Origin: Lutibacter profundi
GTDB lineage: Bacteria; Bacteroidota; Bacteroidia; Flavobacteriales; Flavobacteriaceae
Assembly: GCF_001543325.1 (NCBI RefSeq)
Contig: NZ_CP013355.1
Location: 2,817,001 to 2,881,000 of the forward strand
Direction: 5' to 3'
DNA: 64,000 nucleotides
Shown: piece after piece, positions 54,825-64,000 of the stretch
How the letters are laid out: every line of letters begins with the position of its first letter
Position numbering within the stretch: position 1 is the stretch's first letter
Translations under genes and position numbers: made by a program
The notes under the pieces: generated by a model
The model's input: the letters and a program-made list of their open reading frames with translations, nothing else
Told to the model about the DNA's origin: nothing
The model's database searches: none

Positions 54825-55154
54825 ATGAGTGAAAGCGTTTTTCATAGAATATCTTTAATAAGGTTGTTTGTTTTTAACATATTGATAGCTGTTATGATAA
54901 TTCTACCTGCCGCACAAACGCTAGAACTTTTAAGTCTATCAAATTATGAATTAGTTAAGTTTAATGATGATGGAAGTACTGACAATCAAGAAAATATAGA
55001 GCGTAATAGTAAAGATGAAAAAACAGTATTTCAAATTTACAATGTTACTTATTCCTATTACGGTTATAAGAAAAAAATACGATATAAAAAGAATCAAGAA
55101 TTAATATCATACTTTAATCAGGATATTTTTATACCACCGCCTGAAAAAATATAA
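54825..55154 (+). CDS. Small single-span membrane protein of unknown function
   Basis: 109 residues. The start ATG follows the tetR2 stop directly (TAAATG), indicating translational coupling. One membrane helix at ~12-35 (LFVFNILIAVMIILPAA), then a polar domain with YNVTYSYYGYKK and the C-terminus DIFIPPPEKI. I do not recognise it. By position it may sense or assist the ion module. Confidence 0.6.
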   Translation: MSESVFHRISLIRLFVFNILIAVMIILPAAQTLELLSLSNYELVKFNDDGSTDNQENIERNSKDEKTVFQIYNVTYSYYGYKKKIRYKKNQELISYFNQDIFIPPPEKI

Positions 55155-55329
55155 TCTCCATACGCTACAACTCAAAATATTTAAGAGATAAACTTATATC
55201 TATAGCACAATTTCTAGAAGAAATTGAGGGTTGTTATATTATAAATTAATAAAAATTTAATCAATTACAGATATAAAGGTAGGTGCTAAAAACCAATGTT
55301 GTATCAATCAAAAAAAAAATAAAAAAATC

Positions 55330-56925
55330 ATGAATTCTTCAAATCCATTTAAAAACTTAAAAGCTGATTTGCCAGCGAGTGTTGTTGTATTTTTTGTTGC
55401 ACTTCCTCTTTGTTTAGGAATAGCATTAGCTAGTGGAGCACCTTTGTTTTCTGGCTTAATAGCGGGTATTATAGGAGGTATAATAGTTGGAGCATTAAGT
55501 GGCTCGCAAATTGGTGTTAGTGGTCCAGCGGCCGGACTTGCAGCAATTGTTTTAACAGCTATTGGTACTCTTGGTAGTTTCGAAAATTTTCTTTTAGCGG
55601 TAGTACTAGGAGGTGTAATTCAAGTGCTTTTTGGAATACTAAAGGCTGGTATTATTGGTTATTACTTCCCTTCATCTGTAATCAAAGGAATGCTAACAGG
55701 AATAGGTATTATAATAATTCTTAAACAAATACCCCATTTTTTTGGTTATGATGCCAATTTAGCAGAAGGTTTCGCATTCTTTGATGTTGACGGAGAAAAT
55801 ACATTTTCAGAAATTATTAATTCTATCAATAATATTAGTCTTGGAGCAACATTAGTTGCTATTATAGGTTTAGGAATTCTTATTCTTTGGGACAGTGTTT
55901 TAACCAAAAAAGCTAAAATATTTAGACTTATTCAAGGGCCTTTAGTAGCAGTAGTATTTGGTATAGTATATTTTGTTATAACAAAAGGTAATGAAAAGCT
56001 GGGTATTTCTTCAGCACACTTGGTAAGTGTACCTGTGCCAGAAGATATTACATCTTTTATAAGTCAGTTTAGTTTTCCAAACTTTGGAGCCATTACAAAA
56101 CCTGAAATTTGGATAGTTGCTTTTACAATTGCATTAGTAGCCAGTCTTGAGACGTTGTTGTGTGTTGAGGCTACAGATAAACTTGATCCATTAAAAAGAG
56201 TAACACCTACAAATAGAGAACTATTGGCTCAAGGTACAGGAAATATTCTTTCAGGACTTGTAGGTGGTTTACCTATTACACAAGTAATTGTGCGTAGCTC
56301 TGCGAATATCCAATCTGGCGGAAAAACTAAAATGTCTGCAATTATTCACGGTATCTTACTCTTAATTTCTGTGATTTTAATTCCAAAATTGTTAAATATG
56401 ATACCACTATCAGTACTTGCATCTGTTTTACTTATAGTTGGTTATAAACTTGCAAAACCTATGTTATTCAAGCAAATGTATGAATTAGGGTGGAAACAAT
56501 TTGTACCGTTTGTGGTAACTGTTTTGGGAATTGTTTTTACAGATTTACTTGTAGGAATAGGTCTTGGATTGGGTGTTGGAATTATTGTAGTTTTAATAAA
56601 GAGTTTCCAAAATTCTCACTTTTTACATATTGAAGATAAAAGTAATGGGAAACATAAAATTAAAATGACTCTTGCTGAAGAAGTAACTTTCTTTAACAAA
56701 GGAGCAATTCTTAAAGAATTAGACAGTCTTCCTAGAGATACTTATTTAGAGCTAGACGTTAGAAAAACACGCTATTTAGACAATGATATTATTGAAATTT
56801 TAGAAGACTTCTCAATTAAAGCAAAGAATAGAAATATAGATGTTAAACTTATTTCTGAAAGAGGAATTATTGAAAACCCAAGTAGTTATATACAATTTTT
56901 TAAACTAAGACCTAAAACTGCTTAA
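55330..56925 (+). CDS. SulP-family anion transporter (second, short STAS)
   Basis: 531 residues. FKNLKADLPASVVVFFVALP at the start, ISGPAAGL-type motif GVSGPAAGLAAIVL near residue 64, and about 12 helices. The C-terminal ~90 residues form a degenerate STAS-like region (EVTFFNKGAILKELDSL, DVRKTRYLDNDIIEIL). It is more like the SulP branch that is often linked with carbonic anhydrase. Followed by usp (31 bp) and the carbonic anhydrase gene. Confidence 0.9.
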   Translation: MNSSNPFKNLKADLPASVVVFFVALPLCLGIALASGAPLFSGLIAGIIGGIIVGALSGSQIGVSGPAAGLAAIVLTAIGTLGSFENFLLAVVLGGVIQVLFGILKAGIIGYYFPSSVIKGMLTGIGIIIILKQIPHFFGYDANLAEGFAFFDVDGENTFSEIINSINNISLGATLVAIIGLGILILWDSVLTKKAKIFRLIQGPLVAVVFGIVYFVITKGNEKLGISSAHLVSVPVPEDITSFISQFSFPNFGAITKPEIWIVAFTIALVASLETLLCVEATDKLDPLKRVTPTNRELLAQGTGNILSGLVGGLPITQVIVRSSANIQSGGKTKMSAIIHGILLLISVILIPKLLNMIPLSVLASVLLIVGYKLAKPMLFKQMYELGWKQFVPFVVTVLGIVFTDLLVGIGLGLGVGIIVVLIKSFQNSHFLHIEDKSNGKHKIKMTLAEEVTFFNKGAILKELDSLPRDTYLELDVRKTRYLDNDIIEILEDFSIKAKNRNIDVKLISERGIIENPSSYIQFFKLRPKTA

Positions 56926-56956
56926 TGCAAGATGAATAAATAAAAAACTTATTATT

Positions 56957-57784
56957 ATGATGGAAGCTAAATATAAAATATTAGTATTAGTAGACTTATC
57001 TGAAACATCTCATGAAACTTTAAAAAATGCTTTGAATTTAGCAAAAGTGATTGGGGGTAGTTTAGAAGTATTCCATGTGAAATCATTAACAAATATTGTG
57101 AAAAATGAAAATCAAATCTCAGCGATGAGGTCTTTAGATGAGGAAAAGAATTTATCTAAAAGAAAATTACAAAATTTAGTAAATATTTTCTCAAAAGAAG
57201 AAAGTATTCCCCTTACATTTGATTTCGCATTTGGCAATGTAAAAAATGAAATTGAACATCACATTGAGAAAATCAAACCAGACATTATTGTTTTGGGGAA
57301 AAGAAGACAGAAAGTTTTTAATTTTTTGGGCGAAGATGTGACACAATTTTTATTAAATAAATTTTTTGGCATTATTTTAATTGCTGGTGAAGGTAAAAAC
57401 CTTCAATCAATTGATGGTATTTCAATTGGTTTTTACAGTGATACATTGGGTGATTATAACGTTGAAATCACTAAAGATTTAAGTAAGAAAGCAATCAGTC
57501 CTATAAAATTTTTTAAAGTACGTAAAAGATCCTCCGTTCATGCTACAAATGAAGCTGTGAACCGTCTAAAATCTACTTATAATGGCAAAAATGTAGTCGA
57601 ATATGAATTTGAAGAAAGTTCAGATGCATTGATAAATTTTGTATCAAAAAATAAAATAGGATTGTTATGTATGGGCAGAGGAGGTAAGAAAAAAGACTGG
57701 ACAGATAAATTTATAGGCGAAATCATTGGAACTAATAGGGAAAATAGTAAATTAAAGGCTCCTTTGCTTATTTATGGAAGATAG
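56957..57784 (+). CDS. Tandem universal stress protein
   Basis: 275 residues: two UspA-like folds. The first begins YKILVLVDLSETSHETLKNA and contains DIIVLGKRRQKVFNFLG; the second (from ~145) is diverged and ends GLLCMGRGGKKKDW. The typical ATP-binding G-2x-G-9x-G(S/T) is incomplete. It sits inside the transporter/carbonic anhydrase unit and may tune it. Confidence 0.82.
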   Translation: MMEAKYKILVLVDLSETSHETLKNALNLAKVIGGSLEVFHVKSLTNIVKNENQISAMRSLDEEKNLSKRKLQNLVNIFSKEESIPLTFDFAFGNVKNEIEHHIEKIKPDIIVLGKRRQKVFNFLGEDVTQFLLNKFFGIILIAGEGKNLQSIDGISIGFYSDTLGDYNVEITKDLSKKAISPIKFFKVRKRSSVHATNEAVNRLKSTYNGKNVVEYEFEESSDALINFVSKNKIGLLCMGRGGKKKDWTDKFIGEIIGTNRENSKLKAPLLIYGR

Positions 57785-57893
57785 TAATAATAAAGAAACT
57801 TTAAAATGAGCCTAATATTTTTTAAAGAAGTATAAATAAAAGTAAAATATAATACTTGCCAAATAAGGCATAAAATAATTAAAAAGAATAATT

Positions 57894-58511
57894 ATGAGAA
57901 CACAAACAAAAATAACACAAGATAATCTTACACCTAAAGATGCACACAAAATTTTAGTTGAGGGTAATCATAGATTTGTACAAAATTTAAAAGCACAAAG
58001 AAATTTACAAGACCAAGTATTTGAAACAAGTAAAGGCCAATACCCTTTTGCTGTAATACTAAGTTGTATTGATTCAAGGGTTCCAGCTGAACTGGTTTTT
58101 GATCAAGGAATAGGTGATATTTTTAGTGCAAGAGTTGCTGGGAATATTATTAATGAGGATATACTAGGCTCTATGGAATATGCGTGTAAAGTTGCAGGTT
58201 CTAAAATAGTTGTAGTTATGGGACATACCAAATGTGGTGCTGTAACTGCTGCTTGTCAAAATGTTAAATTAGGAAATATTACGCCCTTATTACACAAAAT
58301 AAAGCCAGCCGTTGATATAATAAAAGTTGAAAGAGGAGAATTTGATGAAGAAGCAATAGAGGAAGTAGCTTTAGTCAATGTGAAAATTTCAATTGATAGA
58401 ATTAGAGAAGAAAGTCCAATACTGTTAGAAATGGAAGAAAATAATGAAATTGAAATTGTTGGAGCTATTTATGATGTATCAAATGGTAAAGTAGACTTTT
58501 TTGAATCATGA
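57894..58511 (+). CDS. Beta-class carbonic anhydrase
   Basis: Interconverts CO2 and HCO3-. 205 residues. Zn ligands and active-site dyad are visible in ILSCIDSRVPAE (Cys, Asp-Arg) near residue 60 and MGHTKCGAVTAA (His, Cys) near residue 115. No signal peptide, so it is cytoplasmic. The stop overlaps the DUF2490 start (ATGA). Confidence 0.95.
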   Translation: MRTQTKITQDNLTPKDAHKILVEGNHRFVQNLKAQRNLQDQVFETSKGQYPFAVILSCIDSRVPAELVFDQGIGDIFSARVAGNIINEDILGSMEYACKVAGSKIVVVMGHTKCGAVTAACQNVKLGNITPLLHKIKPAVDIIKVERGEFDEEAIEEVALVNVKISIDRIREESPILLEMEENNEIEIVGAIYDVSNGKVDFFES

Positions 58512-59200
58512 ATATAGTTGTAAATTCAATTAAAAGAATTTCATTAATACTACTTATTTTACCCTTTTCTCTTCTTGCTCAGCAAGAAGAGGTGGGTAAT
58601 TGGCTTATGTATTTTGGGACAAATAAAATTAGTGATAAATATAGTATTCATACAGAAATACAATATAGAAATTATACAATAACTCCAAATAATACAGAGC
58701 AATTATTATTAAGAACAGGATTAAATTACCATTTTTCTGATAGAGCTACTGTAACAGCTGGTTATGCATATATACCTTCTTATATTTATGAATCTGAACA
58801 AAAATCACCTGAAACAGAGGAGCACCGTATTTGGCAACAATTTATTTTAACCAATAAAATTGGTAGAGTAAAATTTGAACATAGATACAGAATTGAACAA
58901 CGATGGGTTAATCATGATTATAAAAATCGTTTACGATACCGTTTAATGTTATTTGTACCACTAAATAAACCTAAAATTGAAAAAGGAAGTGTTTTTTTAG
59001 GCTTGTATGATGAAATTTTTATCAATACAAAAGAAACTTTTTTTGATAGAAATAGGTTGTATGGAGCCTTAGGATATCAATACAATAAAACAACAAGTAT
59101 GCAGGTAGGTATGATGCATCAGCAAGTAAATAATATAGGGAAATGGTATTTACAATTTGCTCTAGTTTTTAATACAGATTTGACAAACAAAAATAATTAA
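58508..59200 (+). CDS. DUF2490 secreted/outer-membrane protein
   Basis: 230 residues. A signal peptide ends near SLLAQQEE; the rest is an even beta pattern (WLMYFGTNKI, LRTGLNYHFSDRATVTAGYAY, FEHRYRIEQRW) fitting a small outer-membrane barrel. Family function is unknown. Translationally coupled to the carbonic anhydrase, so it belongs to the ion module. Confidence 0.82.
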   Translation: MNIVVNSIKRISLILLILPFSLLAQQEEVGNWLMYFGTNKISDKYSIHTEIQYRNYTITPNNTEQLLLRTGLNYHFSDRATVTAGYAYIPSYIYESEQKSPETEEHRIWQQFILTNKIGRVKFEHRYRIEQRWVNHDYKNRLRYRLMLFVPLNKPKIEKGSVFLGLYDEIFINTKETFFDRNRLYGALGYQYNKTTSMQVGMMHQQVNNIGKWYLQFALVFNTDLTNKNN

Positions 59201-59215
59201 TTTCAAAATAAAAGA

Positions 59216-60685
59216 ATGCTTAAAAACTTTTTAGGGAATAGCCCTATATGGTATAAATACACAATAATTAGTTTTTTAATTTTTAATGTAATTTTCTATT
59301 TCACTTTAGGGTCAACAATAACAGCTTGGATTTTTATTGCTGAATTTATTTTCACACTAGCTATGGCTCTAAAATGCTATCCACTAGTTTCAGGAGGTTT
59401 ATTAGCAATACAAATTTTATTTTTAAATCTAACAACAGCAAAAAATGCCTATCATGAAGTAGCACAAAACCTTGAAGTTATATTGCTATTAATGTTTATG
59501 GTAGCCGCTATTTATTTTATGAAACCCTTATTAATGTTTATTTTTAGTAAGGTTTTTACAAAAGTAAAATCAAAGTTAGCTTTATCACTGTTATTTGTAA
59601 TTCTTTCCGCTGCTCTTTCAGCGTTTTTAGATGCGTTAACTGTAACTGCAGTTTTAATTAGTGTTGGTGTTGGGTTTTACGGTGTATATCACAAAATTCA
59701 TTCAAGTGACCTTGATTTAAATGACGACGGTACATTAGATAGAAAACAATTAAGTGGAGAAACATTAGAACAGTTTCGTGGTTTTTTAAGAAGTTTAATA
59801 ATGCATGGTGTGGTAGGTACAGCACTAGGTGGTGTAATGACTTTGGTAGGAGAACCTCAAAATCTACTAATTGGAGAAAAAATGGGCTGGGATTTTATTG
59901 AGTTCTTTAAACAAATGGATGTAATAACAATCCCTGTTTTTTTTGCAGGGTTGTTGACAACAATTATTCTTGAAAAATTTAAACTATTTGGTTTTGGTGC
60001 AAAATTACCAGATGTTGCTAGACAAATAATTGAAAATTACACAATTATAGAAGATGAAAATCGTACTGAAAGAGAGAAACACAGACTTGTAGTTCAAGCC
60101 ATTGCTATGGTACTACTTATAATTGGTTTAGCTTTACATTTGGCTCCAGTAGGGTTTATAGGTTTGGCTTTAATTATTTTTCAAACGGCATTCATGGGGG
60201 TAACAGATGAGCATCATATAGGGCCTGCATTTGAAGAGGCGTTACCTTTTACAGCATTATTGGTTGTCTTTTTTGTAATTGTGGCAATGATTCATGACCA
60301 ACACTTGTTTAAACCAATTATTGAATGGGCACTATCTATGGAACCATCAACACAACCAATGATGTTCTATATTGCAAACGGATTACTATCAGCAATTAGT
60401 GATAATGTTTTTGTTGCTACCGTTTATATAAATGAAATTCAAGCCTCATTTAATGCAGGAGAATTATCGAGATTACAATACGAAAAATTGGCCATTGCAA
60501 TTAATACAGGCACAAATTTACCAAGTGTTGCAACACCAAATGGACAGGCAGCATTTTTATTTTTGCTTACTTCAGCATTAGCTCCTTTAATTAATTTATC
60601 TTATGGAAGAATGGTAAAAATGGCTTTCCCATATGCAATTGTTTTAGGAGGTGTTGGTTTATTATGTGTTATGTATTTACTGTAG
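59216..60685 (+). CDS. nhaB: Na+/H+ antiporter, NhaB family
   Basis: 489 residues, about 12 helices. The NhaB hallmark region [20 protein letters not shown] near residue 140, the loop [16 protein letters not shown] and the later [14 protein letters not shown] with [20 protein letters not shown] are evident. It exports Na+ and would sustain the Na+ gradient needed by Na+-coupled SulP bicarbonate uptake. Last gene of the unit, ended by a hairpin at 60711. Confidence 0.93.
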   Translation: MLKNFLGNSPIWYKYTIISFLIFNVIFYFTLGSTITAWIFIAEFIFTLAMALKCYPLVSGGLLAIQILFLNLTTAKNAYHEVAQNLEVILLLMFMVAAIYFMKPLLMFIFSKVFTKVKSKLALSLLFVILSAALSAFLDALTVTAVLISVGVGFYGVYHKIHSSDLDLNDDGTLDRKQLSGETLEQFRGFLRSLIMHGVVGTALGGVMTLVGEPQNLLIGEKMGWDFIEFFKQMDVITIPVFFAGLLTTIILEKFKLFGFGAKLPDVARQIIENYTIIEDENRTEREKHRLVVQAIAMVLLIIGLALHLAPVGFIGLALIIFQTAFMGVTDEHHIGPAFEEALPFTALLVVFFVIVAMIHDQHLFKPIIEWALSMEPSTQPMMFYIANGLLSAISDNVFVATVYINEIQASFNAGELSRLQYEKLAIAINTGTNLPSVATPNGQAAFLFLLTSALAPLINLSYGRMVKMAFPYAIVLGGVGLLCVMYLL

Positions 60686-60710
60686 ATTAGGCAGTGGTAT
60701 TGTTATAAAG

Positions 60711-60757
60711 AAAAGTATAACTTATTAAAATAATCATCTTTAATAAGTTATACTTTT
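60711..60757. terminator. Bidirectional hairpin terminator
   Basis: 19-bp perfect inverted repeat with arms 60711-60729 and 60739-60757, beginning AAAAGTATAACTTATT and ending with TACTTTT, between the convergent nhaB and porin genes. Confidence 0.85.
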
Positions 60758-60803
60758 ATATTTGATAATGATGTATGATCAAAAGTTTATGAGGTTTATT
60801 AAT

Positions 60804-62009
60804 TTAAAAAGCAACCTGAAATTTCATTTGAAAAATAGTGCTATTACCAACAGCTTTTAATTTAGCAGAGGTATAGTCAATACTAAATTTTGTTACTGGA
60901 TTTAAATGCCAGTTAATACCAACTGTTATGTCGTTTAAAACTCCTCCTTCAATAGATTTATCAGCATAATCTGCAGAAGAAAATCTCGTAACAAACTCTA
61001 CAGCTCCAATTCCTTTTCCTGTTGCATTGAAATTAGATTTTGGAGAAACCCTTTTAAAATACCCTACTTTTTTCGAATAATTTTTATGTTCTCCTGTAAT
61101 AAAATAACTTAGTTCAATATAGTATCCAAAAAAATTATAATTTTCTAATAAATCTTTTCTATTGACTCTAGAATGGATATACTCAGACTGAAGAGAGAAA
61201 TAGTTGAGCATTAATGCAACTTCTATTCCTGTTAATTGAACATTGTCAACTTGATTTATGATTCCTGTATTGATATAGCTGGTAAGTAAATAAGCTTCTG
61301 GTCTAGATTTTATGCTGTACTTACTTTCATTGGGAGTTCTATAACTATATGCTAATCCAACGTGTAGAAATTTATTTTTTTCTTTGTTAGAAATTGGTAA
61401 TGCTGTAATTCTTCCGGTAAAGTTGTACTTATTTCCAAAACTTGTAAGTCCAAAATTATTGGTATCTCTAAAAGTACCAATAGCCCAAGTCGCATTTTCA
61501 TTAAAAGCAGTATTCGAAAACATAAAACCATTATTTCTACCAGGTGTTATATCAATATTTGAAGCACGTTCAATAAACGACATATCGTTACTGCTATTGT
61601 ATTGATCTAGTCCAAATGGCTCTTTAAAATATCCAATTGTAAATTTTCCTACAATAGGTAATTTATGAATTGAAATGTGAATATCTTTAACAGTAGTTGG
61701 CCCTTCTGCAAATTCAAGTTGTAAATTATAACTAATAAAATTAAAGATAGAACCAGAATTGTAAAGTCTAATTCTTCTAAATTTAGAACCGTTATTTGGT
61801 TTTCCAAATAAGTTATCAATTACTTCATTTTGTGAAGAATAAGACCAATGTTGTTGAATTATTCCTCCAAATTTCATTTTAAAATTACCGTCATTACTTT
61901 CTAAATGATAACCTTTATTCCAAAATAATTTAAATTTTTTAGTTTCTTGTGCCCAAATAAAAGTGAAATTAATTAAGAAAATAATTCCTAAAAAAAGAAG
62001 TTTTTTCAT
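60804..62009 (-). CDS. OprO/OprP-like phosphate-selective porin
   Basis: 401 residues. A signal peptide ends near TFIWAQETKK. It shows the porin pattern FKLFWNKGYHLESNDGNFKM, KFGGIIQQHWSY, a middle GYFKEPFGLDQYNSSNDMSF, and the final beta strand STIFQMKFQVAF with terminal Phe. It passes anions or polyphosphate in the family. Follows tsaD on the same strand with a 2-bp gap. Confidence 0.86.
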   Translation of the reverse strand: MKKLLFLGIIFLINFTFIWAQETKKFKLFWNKGYHLESNDGNFKMKFGGIIQQHWSYSSQNEVIDNLFGKPNNGSKFRRIRLYNSGSIFNFISYNLQLEFAEGPTTVKDIHISIHKLPIVGKFTIGYFKEPFGLDQYNSSNDMSFIERASNIDITPGRNNGFMFSNTAFNENATWAIGTFRDTNNFGLTSFGNKYNFTGRITALPISNKEKNKFLHVGLAYSYRTPNESKYSIKSRPEAYLLTSYINTGIINQVDNVQLTGIEVALMLNYFSLQSEYIHSRVNRKDLLENYNFFGYYIELSYFITGEHKNYSKKVGYFKRVSPKSNFNATGKGIGAVEFVTRFSSADYADKSIEGGVLNDITVGINWHLNPVTKFSIDYTSAKLKAVGNSTIFQMKFQVAF

Positions 62010-62011
62010 TA

Positions 62012-63046
62012 TTAATTTTCAGTTACTTTTAATCTTGCAGTAGTAATAGTTTTTTGATTTAAAAAAGTATTTTCTAAGTATTTAAGATAACCTACAATGG
62101 CTATCATACCAGCATTATCAGTTGTATATTCAAATTTTGGGATATAAGTAGTCCATCCTAATTTTTCTTCGTAAGATTTTAAAACTAATCTTATTTCAGA
62201 ATTTGCACTAACACCTCCAGCAATAGCAACATGTTTAATTCCTGTTTCATTAACGGCCTTTTTTAGTTTATCAAATAAAATTTCTACAATGGTATACTGT
62301 ATAGATGCACAAATATCATCTAAATTTTCTTTAATGAAATGTGGATTTTCTTTAGTTTTTTTCTGAATAAAATAAAGAATAGCTGTTTTAAGCCCGCTAA
62401 AACTAAAATTCAATGCATCAACTTTAGGTTTGGTAAACTTAAAAGCTTTAGGGTTTCCTGTTTTTGCATGTTTATCTATTAAAGGGCCTCCCGGGTAAGG
62501 TAACCCAAGAATTTTAGCCGATTTATCAAAAGCCTCACCAACAGCATCATCTAATGTTTCTCCAAGAATTTCCATATTAAAATAACTAGAAATTTTTACA
62601 ATTTGGGTATGTCCGCCACTTATGGTTAAACACAAAAAAGGAAACGGTGGTTTTTGTTGTTTCTCATCATCAATAAAATGAGCTAAAACATGTCCTTGCA
62701 TATGGTTAATAGCAATTAAAGGTATGTTTAAAGCTAAAGAAATTGATTTGGCAAATGAACTTCCAACCAATAATGAACCCATTAATCCAGGTCCGCGTGT
62801 AAAAGCTATGGCATTTAAGTCTTTTTTGTCGATATTTGCCTGTTGAATTGCTTGTTGAATTACAGGTACAATATTTTGTTGATGCGCACGAGATGCCAAT
62901 TCAGGAACAACACCGCCATATTTAGCGTGAATTTCTTGAGTTGCAACAACATTTGAAAGTATTTTTCCGTTGCATATTACAGCAGCACTTGTATCATCAC
63001 AAGAAGATTCAATACCAAGAATATAAATTGATTTATTTTTAATCAT
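62012..63046 (-). CDS. tsaD: tRNA N6-threonylcarbamoyladenosine transferase
   Basis: Transfers threonylcarbamoyl to A37 of ANN-decoding tRNAs. 344 residues: ILGIESSCDDTSAAVI at the start, ELASRAHQQNIVP, the Fe/Zn-binding INHMQGHVLAHF near residue 112, SGGHTQIV and AGGVSANSEIR. Normal length. It is divergent from tamB with an 18-bp gap. Confidence 0.97.
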   Translation of the reverse strand: MIKNKSIYILGIESSCDDTSAAVICNGKILSNVVATQEIHAKYGGVVPELASRAHQQNIVPVIQQAIQQANIDKKDLNAIAFTRGPGLMGSLLVGSSFAKSISLALNIPLIAINHMQGHVLAHFIDDEKQQKPPFPFLCLTISGGHTQIVKISSYFNMEILGETLDDAVGEAFDKSAKILGLPYPGGPLIDKHAKTGNPKAFKFTKPKVDALNFSFSGLKTAILYFIQKKTKENPHFIKENLDDICASIQYTIVEILFDKLKKAVNETGIKHVAIAGGVSANSEIRLVLKSYEEKLGWTTYIPKFEYTTDNAGMIAIVGYLKYLENTFLNQKTITTARLKVTEN

Positions 63047-63064
63047 TTAATAACAAATAAAGGC

Positions 63065-64000
63065 ATGAAAATTGCCATAAAAAACGCAAATTTAAGGCAT
63101 ATCAAACGAATTAAAAAAATAGTTGTTAGAATTTTACTGATACTGCTCCTTTTAATGGCTGTAGTAAGCATGTTATTATCTATAACTGCAGTACAAACCA
63201 AGTTAGGTAAAACAGCTACAAGTTACCTGCAAAAAGAGTTTGACGTGACCATTAATGTTGATAAAATTGATTTCTCCTTTTTAGGCAATGTTCAACTTAA
63301 AGATATTTTAATAAAAAATCATCATGCAGATACACTAATCTATGTTAAAAATTTAGAAACTTCTATTTTTAGTTATCGCAATATGGTGAATAGTAAATTA
63401 GATTTCGGACAGATTTCATTAAATGGTTTTATTTTAAATATAAATACGTACAAAGGAGAAAAGGATGATGCTTTAACCGTATTTATTGATAAATTTGATG
63501 ATGGAGTTAAGACAGATAAACCTTCAGGTTTTTTGCTAACAGCAACCAATTTGAAATTAGAAGATGGCTATGTTGAAGTTATTGACTATAATAAATTTAC
63601 AGAGAAGCCTTTATTTTTTAAAAATATTAGTGGAGGCACTAAAAACTTTAAAATACAAGGGCCTAATGTGTATACCATTATTGAAAATTTAAGTTTTGTT
63701 GAAAATCATGGCATAGAGATTAAAAGTTTATCGAGTGATTTTACCTATACTAAAACACATATGAATTTTATAAATACGCTGTTAACAACTGAAGTCTCTT
63801 CAATTTTAACAGATATAATTTTTACGTATAAGAGAGAAGACTTTTCTGATTTTAATAATAAAGTTAAAATAGAGGCAAATGTTAAAAAGGCAACGGTTTC
63901 AATAAGAGATTTAAAAAATTTTTACAATGAAATAGGAACAAATGATGTGTTACACTTTACAACAAAAATTACAGGAACCTTAAATAACTTTACAACTAAA
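63065..64000 (+). CDS. tamB: TamB/AsmA-like translocation module protein, 5' part
   Basis: 312 codons to the window edge from ATG 63065. An N-terminal basic stretch and one membrane helix (VRILLILLLLMAVVSMLL) are followed by LGKTATSYLQKEFDVTINVDKI, the typical start of inner-membrane-anchored TamB-like proteins that span the periplasm. The C-terminal DUF490 domain lies outside. The divergent tsaD/tamB layout is common in Flavobacteriaceae and supports the call. Confidence 0.85.
   Translation, partial: MKIAIKNANLRHIKRIKKIVVRILLILLLLMAVVSMLLSITAVQTKLGKTATSYLQKEFDVTINVDKIDFSFLGNVQLKDILIKNHHADTLIYVKNLETSIFSYRNMVNSKLDFGQISLNGFILNINTYKGEKDDALTVFIDKFDDGVKTDKPSGFLLTATNLKLEDGYVEVIDYNKFTEKPLFFKNISGGTKNFKIQGPNVYTIIENLSFVENHGIEIKSLSSDFTYTKTHMNFINTLLTTEVSSILTDIIFTYKREDFSDFNNKVKIEANVKKATVSIRDLKNFYNEIGTNDVLHFTTKITGTLNNFTTK

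Overview
The window is chromosomal DNA of a Bacteroidota member, almost certainly a Flavobacteriaceae. The evidence is the low G+C content (about 30% by eye), the TAnnTTTG-type -7 promoter boxes, the lack of strong Shine-Dalgarno sites, and flavobacterial gene neighbours (lpxK-pnp, divergent tsaD/tamB, a short Ppx/GppA, CcsBA). I cannot name the genus from sequence alone. No tRNA, rRNA, CRISPR array, prophage or transposase was seen.

Layout. 1-12.7 kb is housekeeping: a gcvP fragment, a UbiA-like membrane protein, a COG1579 coiled-coil protein, Nif3-like, lpxK, purine nucleoside phosphorylase, ppx, sixA, pdxH, a Na+/solute symporter, recR and a GT2 glycosyltransferase. 12.7-17 kb is a 2-oxoacid fermentation cassette (iorA-iorB-ADP-forming acyl-CoA synthetase). 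17.2-29 kb holds a complete protoheme pathway from glutamyl-tRNA (hemJ, hemH, hemA, fused hemCD, hemB, hemL, hemE, hemN) with an AraC-type regulator and an MFS exporter. 29.2-49.4 kb is a cytochrome supercluster. It has a CcsBA haem ligase, two NrfJ-like proteins, five multihaem cytochromes (40 CxxCH motifs plus one CX3CH), a class I monohaem cytochrome, a 659-residue outer-membrane barrel, two NHL beta-propellers, an NrfC/NrfD-type quinol module, a small Tat protein, an Ig-like anchored protein and the wreck of a DUF5777 barrel gene. 49.7-60.7 kb has an E2 acyltransferase and a bicarbonate/ion module: two paralogous TetR regulators, two SulP transporters, a universal stress protein, a beta-carbonic anhydrase, a DUF2490 protein and NhaB. 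60.8-64 kb has an OprP-like porin, tsaD and the start of tamB.

How it fits together. The order 11-haem secreted cytochrome / barrel / 9-haem lipoprotein copies the logic of porin-cytochrome conduits. The NrfCD-type pair can feed quinol electrons in, the haem genes supply cofactor, and CcsBA attaches it. I therefore read the locus as a candidate trans-outer-membrane or extracellular electron-transfer system, without a recognisable terminal reductase.

The strongest new signal is regulatory. A dyad TGAT-N4-RTCA (FNR/CRP-like) lies upstream of nearly every operon of the cytochrome locus, of iorA and of araC/hemA. In seven promoters its centre is exactly 33 bp from the centre of the -7 box, as expected for a class II activator. 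A second dyad, GTAAC-N4-GTTAC, accompanies four of them. Cytochromes, haem supply and fermentation thus look like one anaerobic regulon.

A second striking fact is that every gene disruption found in the window (three homopolymer frameshifts and one collapsed gene) lies inside the cytochrome locus, while the flanking genes are intact. This suggests recent decay, switching, or recoding of that system.
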